A stretch of DNA of 64,000 nucleotides from Quercus robur. Taxonomy: Eukaryota > Streptophyta > Magnoliopsida > Fagales > Fagaceae. The DNA lies in assembly GCF_932294415.1 (NCBI RefSeq), contig NC_065541.1, positions 54,042,290-54,106,289 on the forward strand. The letters run 5' to 3'. Within the stretch, counting starts at the first letter, position 1. Every line of letters begins with the position of its first letter. The notes under the pieces were generated by a model. The model saw only the letters and a program-made list of their open reading frames with translations. It was not told where the DNA came from and made no database searches. The position numbers and the translations under genes were made by a program. Positions 48,951-59,608 of the stretch are shown one piece after another.

Positions 48951-50486
48951 TCAATCATTCATGACTGGAGATATCAGGGGTTTATTTGAAAAGAATGCTT
49001 CCAAATTAGCCACCAAAAGTTCACATAAAGCCTTGGAAGATTCAGAAGTAAGGGATGCTTGGTGGGGTGACAGCACAACATTATCCAATGCAAAGAGCTC
49101 TTTAGGAACATCAGGCTCATTCTCAAACACATCCAAGCCAGCACCTCCTATCTCACCTTGCACCAAACACCACACCATTACCTTCTCATCGAGAATAGCC
49201 CCTCTTCCAACATTGATTAGGACTCCCTTTTTACCCAATGCCAACATGACTTCCTTGTCAATCATGTGGCGGGTTTGATCATTTAATTCACAACAAATGA
49301 CAAGGGCATCACTGTTGGCTGCAAGCTCAACAACATTGGAATAGAAAGGGTATGAAACAAATGGTTTTTCCTTCCTTGAGTTGTACAAAATTATACACCC
49401 AAATGCCTCAAGCCTTTTCGCAACTTCTAAGCCAATGCTTCCCAGTCCAACAATCCCAACTCGCTTGCCTCCCAACTGGAATCATCAATTATATCATTAA
49501 ATATTAGATTATATAATTAAAAGGAATCATATAATCATTAATAAGTTGTTAATTTTTACAGATTTGTAAGTGCTAAAAAAAATTATAAATAATTGCTTCA
49601 ACTTTCAACATGCACAGCAAATTATGATTTTGTAGCCTCCAATATATATCTCTTTCCAAACCCAACACCCAAAAAATCATTTTAAATTTTACTTTTTCAT
49701 AATTCAATAGTTACAATAATATGGGATTTAAACCGTCAAGTAGTTATAAGTAACGCTTTTGGCCCAAAAAATAAATTTAGAATTACAATAGAAAATTTTC
49801 AAATTTTACCATGAAAATTTTATAGACAATAATCTCACTAATAGTAAAAAAAGTAATTTAACATTTATTTGTACTACCAATCATCATAATTTGTAGGAAG
49901 TCAAACAATTTTCATAAAATAAATAAATCGTGTAGAGAATAAAAAGAAAGATACTTATAAAAATAAAAAGAGTAAAAAGAAAGATGACCTTGGAACCAAG
50001 AGGATAATCGCCTGTGCTAGCCCAAAGGCCTTGCCTAACATACCGATCAGCAGCCGAAATCTTTCTAAGCAAATCAATCAACAAGCCCACGGCCACATCG
50101 GCCACATCTTCAGAATTCAAGTTCCCAGCATTAGCTACACGGATTCCACGGCTGCGGCACTCGTCAAAGTCAATGTGATTGAGGCCTGCGCTGGGTGTGA
50201 CGATGAGACGCAGCGAGGGAAGCAAACAGAGGACACAAGCGGTGACTGGGTAGCTGACGGTGGAGAGCATGGCTTGGACAGAGTTTGCACGGGTGGTCAA
50301 GAACTGGTCTAGAGGAAGTGGCGACTCCCATGCTTTCAAGAACTGGAACTTGTGGGAGTATTGAGATTGGAAGTTTGAGAAGGATAGAGGTGGGCGGATG
50401 ACCAATACTTGGGGTAAGTCTTGAGGTTGGTGATGAAGATGAGCATGAGCATGAGCATGAACATCATCACCATCATTATGTGCCAT
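48951..50486 (-). CDS. HPR3: HPR3-like 2-hydroxyacid dehydrogenase, copy C
   Basis: Third intact member. Exons 50486-49989 and 49475-48951 (525 bp) are joined in phase 0 across a 513-bp GT/AG intron, giving 340 aa. The N-terminus has a His/Ala-rich run (HAHAHAHLHH, residues 10-19) absent from A and B. Substrate domain with LIVTPSAGLNHIDF; Rossmann GLGSIG at 176-181; NSRKEK after the second strand. Catalytic Arg257, Glu286 and His304 are present. The residue before the family motif NDQTRHM is Leu, and CCEL replaces CCGL. Its 5' end and promoter were copied to 58907-59127. Probably functional and cytosolic. Confidence 0.9.
49476..49988 (-). other. Intron of HPR3-C
   Basis: GT/AG intron of 513 bp, phase 0, AT-rich, nothing inserted that I recognise. 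Confidence 0.85.
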
Positions 50487-50683
50487 ATGTATGTATTTTT
50501 GTAGGATTTTGATCCTCTGTAGTCTGTGTGATTGATCTTGATCTTGCCTAATTTATATTTCAAAGGGTAATTTGCTTTTACTTTACAGAACCCAAAAAAT
50601 ATACTAAACAATAAAAAGCACCATTCATTAAATTAATCAATCAAAAGAGAATAACCTTAACGTTATTCTCTTTTGATATCTCC
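50463..50683 (-). promoter_or_regulatory. HPR3-C promoter and start region (duplicated elsewhere)
   Basis: The start codon, the first eight codons and about 200 bp upstream. The same 220 bp recur at 58907-59127 with about five differences. An inverted repeat agagaataac cttaac gttattctct lies at 50648-50673 in both copies. Confidence 0.7.
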
Positions 50684-51253
50684 TCCTTAAAAGTTGAAAC
50701 ACAAGTTACACACCTTTAACAAGCTATCCGAAAACAACACTCTACCAGCAAACAACTTCTTATCAAAATTCTTATTAAAAAAAATCTTCTTACAAAAATT
50801 ACACCTCATACAAATTTCAGATGTTACTAGAACAAAACCAGAACATATAATCAATAAAAAAAATTATGACTTTAATATTTTTTAAAAAGAAATCAATATG
50901 GGTTTTAAATACTTGTGAATCTCGGCGCCGGAACTTCAGAGCTGAACAACTATCTGTTGCCGACGACAGGAGGGGCCTTGAAATGGGTGAGTCAGCCAGG
51001 CGTGGTTCATGATCGGGTGTTCCTTGAAGCCATCCCCATTTCATGCTTGAGTTCTCTTTGATTTCAATGGTCTCTGTCTGTTGAGGGAATGAAAGAAAGA
51101 AAGAAAAAATACAGAGAAAGAGATGGGATCTGAGAGAAAATGAAGGAAAGAAAGAAAAAAAAAACTGTAGTGAAACTGAAAGAGAAGAAACATTTACCAC
51201 TTGAAGACCAAGTTCTACCTTGGCTGAAACAAGACTTTCTGAAACAAGCTTTA
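50684..51253. other. Upstream region with possible exon relic
   Basis: On the minus strand 51310-51200 reads MASPVGDALKLVSESLVSAK and ends in a donor-like gtaaat, but part of this lies in the Harbinger-like element. A small internal repeat of cttgtttcag appears three times around the insertion site. No gene is supported. Confidence 0.3.
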
Positions 51254-52189
51254 GAGCATCTCCAACAGGGCTGGCCATTTCCAAATTTTGGAGAGAAAAG
51301 CCACTGTTCACACAAAATCACTCCTCTAGCAGCCTCTCTATCTCCAAAAATAATTTTAGATTTGCTACAGTAGCTCTCCAGGCCTGGAGAGTACTGTAGC
51401 AATCACTGTAGATTTTGCAAATAATATTTCTCATTAAACTAATACCGGTTGAATTAAAAAAATATTTTTTTCTCTTTCCTTCCTTTCTCTTTCTTCTTCA
51501 CTCCGTCTCTCTCTTGCTTCTGTTTAAAAAAAAACTCTCTCTTTGCTTCTCATTAGAAAACGACGGTGAAGCTTAAAATCGACGAAGCTGTCTCTCACAA
51601 AACGATCTGCCCAGATATTTTGAAGCCCAAATCGTGGCTCAACCACCAGTGAGGAAGAACGGAAATCTGAGAACATCGGTCAACAATGGAAATCTGAGAA
51701 TATCGGTCAACAACGGAAATCGGTACCCAAAATTTGATTTCATGGTTTTTTTTTAATAATGTTTGAATTTATTGGTGGTTTTGCATGATTTGCTATTGCT
51801 ACTGTCTGGATTTAGTTTTGGATTTATGGGTTTTTTCTATGTATCTCTGATTTGTGTTTTTCTTTTTCACTCTGTTTCTTGATCTCATCTATAGCTATTT
51901 AATCAATCTTATTTAGAGTCAATAAGCTAATCTGATTCCTTTTAGTTTCTTATTTTTTAATAAATTTTTTGGCTTCATCTCTATTTTTGCATGCCAACTG
52001 TTCGACTTAAGGCCTTCCCTGATACAGAGCTTAATCCCTTTCTTTCTTCCTTCCTTATTCTTGTTCTTTTATTTTTTTTCAATGCATTTTGATTCATGTG
52101 TTACAGTAATATGGTTGAAATCTTGCTCTGAGGAAAACAGAGAAGGCAGGGGGAACTTGGGAAATTTTTTCTTAGACAGTAGTTGTTGA

Positions 52190-52221
<32 letters not shown>

Positions 52222-53784
52222 CAACAGAGAGGTTTCTGAGAGAAGCAATGGACGGGAATAAGAAAACGGCATCATCTTCTTCCTTGACTTCTGAACTTTT
52301 TAGGTCCAATTAAAGAATCTTCTTCGTCATCTGGGATTTTTGGGTCTATCTTTGTGCCTTCAACCAAAGTATTGGCTTTAATCTCAGTTCAATTTTGTTG
52401 TTTTGAGCTAATGTTTAGAATCTATAAATATGTGATGTATTTTCTTTGATTGTTTCAATTTGATTTTCATTGATTTTATTTTGTTATGTTCGTCTGTTTT
52501 CAATAAATCTCCTCTCAAGTAACAAATGTGTCATGCCCAACAAAAAAACAAGTGCATATCTTTGTGTGGAGCAATGAAATTGTTCGTTCAGTATTAGGTT
52601 CGAGTGGCTTGAGGGCAAGCTTTTTGGGTTAAGACTAAAGATAGCCCCAAAATGGAAGTACCCAGCCTAGGGTAGTTGAGAGCAGGCCAAGGACAGGGCC
52701 TAAAATAACCAACCAACATGAATGCAAGAAGTTATTTAGGTTTCAGTGGAGAGGATCTTTCTAAAACCAGAACTCAATTTCTAAACTGTAGGGAAGCCAT
52801 TGTTTTTTGCAGTGTGAGTATCCTGGATGCCATATAAGGGAGTTCTTAATCTTCTACAAAGAACTCCCTGTGGTAAAAACATTTATTTAGACCTAGGCTT
52901 GAAGTATGGTGTTGATTTGTGATTTATCATTCATTCCTCTGGAGTTTGTTTCTTATTTTGCTAGAGATTAAAAGTTTAAATGCTTTGCTAAGTAAACCTT
53001 TTGAATGCTTTTTTAGATACTTGTGCTCATATCATGGTTAATTACTTGCCTAAATAATATTTCCTCCTTCAGTATAACTTAATAGATGTTCAAGCTACAT
53101 GTATCAAGAGGCTGTATTGTCCAAAATTTTTTTTTTTTTTCCTACAGGACTAGTAACAACATGCCTTTTCATGATGTATTCTTTGCTTTTAAGTATCAAT
53201 ATGTGAATTATTCACACAGGCTGCAATAATTGTGTGTTTTTTTGGTGGCAGCAACTTGGGAAATTTTGTCCATGGGTCGTAATACAAATTATGCACGTAA
53301 TATGCTTCTAAATGACTCTGATTCCGATGATGATTTTGAGATAATTGCGCTTCTTGCATTGAAATTTATCATATCTATGTTAATTTTGAAATTTATCATA
53401 TCTATGTTAATTTTGAAATTTATCAAGTCTTTTTGAAAAGTATGACTATTGAAAAATATTACCATTTGAAAAAAATAACCCTTAAAAAAAAAATGCTATT
53501 GAGAAAATATAATTGTTGGAAAATTTGAAAATGTTACCGTTGGGAAATTTAAAAATATAGCTGTTAGGAATTTGAAAAATATAGTTGTTGGGAATGAATA
53601 AAAAAATAATAAAGAAATATTAAAGAAATAATAAAGAAAGAATAAAGAAATAATATTTAAATGAGATAGAGAAAGAATAGAGAGTCTGTTGGAAAGTGTA
53701 TTTTAAAAAGTGGGTAGCTAAAAGCTAAATGTCACTGCTCATTCTCCAAACAGGCAAAAATTCGGCAAAAATTTGGAGATGCTC
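51254..53784. mobile_element. PIF/Harbinger-like element, 2.5 kb, non-autonomous
   Basis: The ends are perfect 12-bp inverted copies (gagcatctccaa and ttggagatgctc), flanked by the trinucleotide tta on both sides (51251-51253 and 53785-53787), the hallmark of PIF/Harbinger. Inside, a small plus-strand frame at 53230-53436 has NDSDSDDDFEIIALLAL, similar in style to the acidic start of Harbinger-type proteins, but no transposase core is seen. A hairpin (about 51362-51402) with ctctccaggcctggagag at its tip lies near the left end. Confidence 0.75.
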
Positions 53785-53876
53785 TTACCTTGGCTGAAAC
53801 AAGTTCCCTTACACAACAATTTCTGAAAAGTAATGTTGTCCTCACGTGGATACGTGGTAAAAAAAGAGCTACACAA

Positions 53877-53878
<2 letters not shown>

Positions 53879-53922
<44 letters not shown>

Positions 53923-53932
53923 CTTCGTAAAG

Positions 53933-53968
<36 letters not shown>

Positions 53969-53977
53969 CGTAAAGGC
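53879..53977. repeat. Two poly-T tracts separated by a repeated 11-mer
   Basis: T runs at 53879-53922 and 53936-53968. ttcgtaaaggc at 53924-53934 is repeated at 53967-53977 and flanks the second tract. Confidence 0.85.
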
Positions 53978-55480
53978 TTACACAGTATAGTGAATAACTT
54001 TTTTTGACTCTTGGCTGCTTTTTTTTTTTTGTTAAACTTACTCTCTGGCTGCTTGCTACAAACAATTATATAAGTTTAATGAATAAATAATGGTAACAAT
54101 GCAACTTTTTATAAGTATTTGTGAAATTATTTAAGTGTTTAATTGTTTTAACTATAATGAAATTTATTATAAGTTTTTGTGAAAAACTAAATTTATTGTG
54201 AAATTTATTATAAGTATCTATTGTGTCTATGATTCACGTCATTTTTAGTCTGTCACGTGACATTATTTTATTGGACAAAATAAACACATATAACATTATT
54301 TTGTGACACTTAGGGTATGTTTGGTACACTAAACAAGGATTACGATAGGAATTGTAATCTTTATTACTAGTAATAAGTGTGTTGTAATGTAATAACTAAA
54401 CATATTCATTAGTTTGGTGGTAAGTTATAACATTAGAACGAAACTTAACATTTATTTTTAGGAAATATCTTACTCATACAATTATATCTTCATTAGTTTA
54501 CTAGTGATGCAAAAGAGAAATTGGGGGTCATATGTCCCTCGTTTTCTTCCCCATTGTATGTTTTGCTTCTTAATTAATAAAGACTATCGTTTTTGCTCAA
54601 AAAAAATGTAAATAATATACATCTTCAAGAGGTAAAATCAAAATTTTAAAACTCTAGGAAAAATAAAGATCACATCAATAAAATCTTTAAATTTCAAGTT
54701 TTTATTGAGTGTGAATTTTGACAAATACACATTCGTACTACATTTTCTTCTTATAACCTCTATGCTTGTAACCTTTCAAGATGATATGAGGTCATTAAGT
54801 ATCAAGAAAATAAAATCTTGTTTCTTGCAACAATGACCAATTCCTTTTGAGCCTACAATTTCTATTTGTATATGTGATGGAACGAGCTTAAGTCATTGCA
54901 TTTTTTTTTCCTGGTCCTATACCACTAGCCTTATCATAGTAAGTATGTGAGAGGCCCCACCCTTAGTCCACCAACTTTTTGTTGGGACAAACCTGCGTGA
55001 ATTAGTGGGGTTGTGTTGGTGCCCCGTTATATTTCCCTATAGATTTAGGGTCTTATATGGAGTTGACATATATTTTATTTAAATAGTAAAAATAATAAAA
55101 TCCAAAATGAAAGAAATAAAAATATTTTATTGATCAATAGTGGGTTAGAGGTGTTAGAGATTTAGTGTCCTAAGACAATAAAACATAAATAGTAATTTTT
55201 AAAATTATTTTAAGTTTAAAAATAGTATCTCACTATTTTGTGTTTCAAATGTGGTAAGAAGACCGGTTTGCTTTGGATTGAAAAAGCGTCATGATACATG
55301 ATATGATATGGGACATTAGATTTCAATTTTAGTGAAACACTATTATTTCTATGGAAAAAATTTCTATTTTTTCAAGAATGCATGATATTCATTGGCATAA
55401 TATCGTCAAAATGATAATATAACACCGACAAAAATAAAAAGTTGACAAACATCATATTGGTGATTTTTTAAGCAAAAGAC
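53978..55480. other. AT-rich intergenic, nothing firm
   Basis: Contains an agggtatgtttggtacact motif near 54310, of a kind common at plant MITE ends, and a LINE-tail-like ataaagactatcgtttttgc followed by A near 54576-54606. No gene. Confidence 0.45.
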
Positions 55481-58150
55481 CTAACATTTCAAATAAAATA
55501 TTGGGTTCAATCCCATATCTATTGAAGTACAATTTTTCATTTTCTTTGCACCATTTGAGGAAGTTGAGTTTTCCTTCTCCTTCTCCTTTTCCGGACATGT
55601 AGAGATGTTATGGCCAACATGCTTACAAAACCCACAAGTTCTCTTTTGCTTTCCCAATTCTTTTCCACCTTTCATTCTTTTTTGCTTTGGGCGACCTTTC
55701 GTCTTTGAGAGCGGAGGACAATGAACAAAACAATCTCCATCAATAGCATCATTAGCATTAACATCAACCATATTTTCCTTGTCCACTAAATTTTCATCAC
55801 TCAACACTATCAATTCTTTTCCACCTAATGATGTTTCGTGACACCAACGTGGTGGAAGATACAAAGATGGAATTTTGTAACAATCTTTGTGAATGAATAC
55901 ACTAAGTGTGTGACGACAAAGTATACCCCAAAATTCAAAATTCTTGCAACTACAACTAGTCATCTCACCATCCCATAAGACCAAGTGCTTTTGACTAGTT
56001 TTTTCTTCATAATATTGCAACACAAATTCAATACCATTTTCTTGAAGCATCGAATATTGTGTGGCTCTTCCAAATTCCTCTTGAAAAATTTTGAAAGCAT
56101 AGGGTGTCAACACACTATGTGCTTGTTCTTCTATTGGTGACAATGTTCTTAAAGAAGAACCTCTATATTTCTCCAACATTGTATCATGTGATTGTGTTTG
56201 CTCAATATCTTCAATGGCAAGGTCAACCTAAAATTACAAATTGTAAATAATTTAAAGACACATAAAGACTACAAATATTAACAAATAAAAAATAAATCAA
56301 ATTCTACAATAAAAGGAAGCAACGATAAATAATGACTTACTTGTTCAATAAATTGCGTCAAGTATATGTGGGAACTAACAAACCATTTGATAAATGCATT
56401 TATACTTTCGGATCTTCCGGTTGTTGTCATTCCCCCAAAAAAATAGTCACGAAGGTAATATGATACCCAAAAAAGCTTGATTTAAAATAAACCACTTACA
56501 TGCTTGTTAGTAAGCATGTCATATTTTGCCATTACTTGAGACCATTGATGCTCAAATTCTTCACATGAGTCTAACTTATATAGCTTGTAGAAATCCATGC
56601 ACCAATTTGAATATTGACTACGAAGAATTACTGTAAACCAACCACTAAATTTAGCAGTAATGTGCCCTATACAAAAAGCATGTTTTGTGGATGACAATTC
56701 TTTTGATATTGCCTCTGTAATCCATGGATCTTGGTCTGTTAAAATTGTCTTAGGTGACTTCTTCATTAAATTTGCAAAAGTCTATTAATCAAATACAAAG
56801 TTATTAGCACATGAAAAAATATAGTAGGATATATACTATTAAACTACTAATTAATCAAATAAAATAGAAAAATAATTGCATAAGCTTACAAGATAATTAA
56901 ATAATTTACGTACCTTCATTAACCATTGAAATGCACTAGTTGTTTCATTTCGAAAAAGTGCACAACCAAAGATAATTGTCTTTCCATGATTGTTGATACC
57001 AACAAAAATACCAAAAGGCATGTCATATGCATTTACTTTGTAAGTAGTATAAAAAACAACTACATCCCCATATTTTTGGTACCAATCAAAACAAGGAGTA
57101 GGCGCCCAAAAAATGGAGTAGGCGCCCAAAAAATATGCTCCAACCTACTTTCTTCATCAGTTGTATATGCATATTGAAATTTAGAATTCTTTTCCTTAGC
57201 AACTTTGCACAATTGTAAGAGACCCATAGCATCATTCATTGCATGCATTCTTCTCATTTTCACATAAAGGTTATGGATATCTCTTTTAAAAAATGGAAGA
57301 TCTCCATGCTTCACACCTTTCTCAAGCTCCATAACACGTATTATTTGCCTAACCGAAAGTCCACCCTTTTTCAACAAGAGAATGCGATCTTATCTTCTTT
57401 AGTGATAACTCGATTGGCCGGAAGAAATCTTACTTCCGAAGGGGACAACAATTCAAGATTGTGATCTATAACAAACTTAGTGACATGCCATTCTCGTGGA
57501 AAAATGTCAAATGACTTTCGCAATGTGATTCTTAGATGAGCTTTGCATTCACATCTTGTAGATATCCTATTTCGTTGCTCCTTAGATGAATCCACTCTTT
57601 TTAATTGTTGTCTACCTTCTCGATGACAAAAGAAATCACGTCTTACATTTTCTCCATTTTTTGTGACAAAACGACCTTTTCAAATTGTAAAACCATATCG
57701 ATTTGCATAATTTTTATAGAAAATGAAAGCCTCTTCTTCACTAAGAAAACATTAACCAACAAAAGGTTCAAACTCATTTTCTATTGAGTTAATATCTTCA
57801 TTTTCTTCAATAACTCCTATTTCTTCCATTGGGTATTCATTCCAAACCACTAATTCCTCCCCACAAATGTCATTATTTTCTCCATCATTTGGAAGCTCAT
57901 TTAAGTCAATACAATTCCTTGAAACACTTTGATAAATCTCACTTACAATTACAATATCATTCATTTGTTCTATGTTGTAACAAGGATAATAAAAAATTAA
58001 AATTAAAATCATATTCAACTATAAATGAAATATAAAATATAAATAAAAAAATAAATAAAATGGTATACCTTCTTGAGGTAATTCATTTAAGTCAAAACAA
58101 CTCATTGGAACTAATTGGTGAATCTCACTTGCAACAAAATTCTCATCCAT
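55481..58150 (-). pseudogene. FAR1-related (FRS) / Mutator-type transposase gene, broken
   Basis: FAR1/FHY3-family protein: N-terminal zinc-binding domain, MULE transposase core, SWIM finger (CSCKNFEFWGILCRH near 55940), C-terminal CX2CX4HX4C knuckle near 55630. Predicted exons are 58150-58069, 57969-56914, 56781-56341 and 56227-55481, all with GT/AG sites. Lesions: TAA at 57754-57752, TGA at 57682-57680, a frame change near 57385, a 20-bp tandem duplication at 57095-57134, and TAA at 56481-56479. The usual first catalytic Asp (FDTTY) is Tyr (FYTTY). Two DLNELP motifs lie in exons 1 and 2. It is either a dead FRS gene or a dead Mutator-like transposon; no clear TIRs found. Confidence 0.88.
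57095..57134 (-). repeat. 20-bp perfect tandem duplication in the FRS gene
   Basis: ggagtaggcgcccaaaaaat occurs twice head to tail (57095-57114, 57115-57134). Its length is not a multiple of three, so it shifts the frame after FWAPTP. Confidence 0.95.
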
Positions 58151-58495
58151 TGATTCTACAATAATTTAACAAAAATGATAAATAAATATTAACATCATAT
58201 TTCAATATATTTGAAAAATAAATTAAGAACAAAAGAAATATATGTGCCTTATTTATAATTTCTTGAACACTATATTCTTGTAGACATTCTTTGATCATTC
58301 ATTGAACTCTTCTCAACAAAAACTCTCATCCATTGATTCTACAATAATTTAACAAAAATGATAAATAAATATTAACATCATATTTCAATATATTTGAAAT
58401 ATAAATTAAGAACAAAAGAAATATATGTACCTTATTTATAATTTCTTGAACACTATATTTTTGTAGACATTCTTTGATCATTCATTGAACTCTTC
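58142..58495. repeat. 182-bp tandem duplication at the FRS 5' end
   Basis: The unit starting ctcatccattgattctac at 58142 is repeated at 58324 with only a few differences over about 172 bp. It duplicates the start codon of the FRS gene and its leader. The outer copy's start leads to a stop after a few codons. Confidence 0.92.
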
Positions 58496-58649
58496 TTTCT
58501 TTCTTGTGTTTTTGTTGAACATTGAAATCTTCTTTTAGTTTTTTCTATAATCTTGGTAAAGTGAAGTAGAGGAAAAAGTAAATATTGGTAAAGTAAGTAT
58601 TGGTGGGAGATGAAATAGAAAATGGAGGGAAATGGTAAAAAGAACATTT

Positions 58650-58800
58650 TTGTCTTGTTAAAAAAATTTGAGGACAATTGGTCATTTTGTTTGGTTTGAT
58701 CCGGCTTGTTAAAAAAATTGGAGGACAGATCCGGCTGACAGCAAAAAATTGGAGGACAGATCCGGGCTTATACAAAAAAATTGGAGACCATATTTGTCAT
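58650..58800. repeat. Short imperfect repeats with aattggaggacagatccgg core
   Basis: Four related units (near 58665, 58713, 58746 and 58779) built on ttggaggacagatccgg or ttggagacc, each preceded by an A run. Upstream of the FRS gene, possibly subterminal transposon repeats. Confidence 0.75.
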
Positions 58801-58881
58801 TTTGTTTTGTAAGACAAAAAAAAAAGTACTCCTTGTACAAAATATTTCAATTTCCTAGGTAAAAGGCCACAACATCATTGG

Positions 58882-58901
58882 CATTACCGTGCACACGGTA
58901 A
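58882..58901. repeat. Short inverted repeat at a duplication edge
   Basis: ttaccgt and acggtaa pair around gcac. The structure sits just left of the copied HPR3-C promoter. Confidence 0.6.
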
Positions 58902-58906
58902 CAAAT

Positions 58907-59127
58907 GCTTCATCACCATCATTATGTGCCATATGTATGTATTTTTGTAGGATTTTGATCCTCTGTAGTCTGTGTGATTGATCTTGATCTTGCCTAATCT
59001 ATATTTCAAAGGGTAATTTGCTTTTACTTTACAGAACCCAAAAAATATACTAAACAATAGAAAGCATTATTCATTAAATTAATCAATCAAAAGAGAATAA
59101 CCTTAACGTTATTCTCTTTTGGTATCT
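58907..59127 (-). promoter_or_regulatory. Orphan copy of the HPR3-C promoter and first codons
   Basis: About 220 bp almost identical to 50463-50683 in the same orientation, including the start codon and codons for MAHNDGD, then it breaks off into unrelated sequence. If active it would drive transcription leftward into the FRS upstream region with no HPR3 body. Confidence 0.88.
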
Positions 59128-59599
59128 TCCCATCTGATGTGATTTCTTCTTTTGTGTATTAAGATAAATGGGGAGAGCTTTTGTAGTCTTATTGCCACTA
59201 ATTTAGCCATTTTGGTCTAGTTTAATGAAATTTCCCTTTATCCAAATAAAATAAAATAAATAACCTTAACGTTGTTTGTTGGGCGCTTTTTTTTTTTTTT
59301 TTCCCTAGTATCTTGGTCACTTAAAAACGATACCATGCATTGAAAATTTTCTCCTTCTCACATGGGTTGGATTCCCTATGCATTGGACCATATATATAAA
59401 GTCAACTTCCGTATAAGAGGGAAGAAACATACATTGATGCACGGTATACTTCCTTAAAAACCCCAACCATCTTGTCCCTCCATGTTTGAAGATGTTAATG
59501 GGCTAGTTTCCCTTAGGCCTCTACCTCCTTTTGTAATAAAGTCTCACTTTTACTTACCCAAAATAACAATAATAATAATAATACAACAAAACTACTAGC
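59128..59599. other. Intergenic, nothing recognised
   Basis: Poly-T at 59287-59302 and (AAT)n near 59562-59582. No gene seen. Confidence 0.5.
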
Positions 59600-59608
59600 C
59601 TACTACAC

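Noticed and set aside
50817-51311. 164-codon minus-strand frame
   Set aside because: Crosses the end of the Harbinger-like element and a Phe/Ser low-complexity run; composition is not protein-like across its length.
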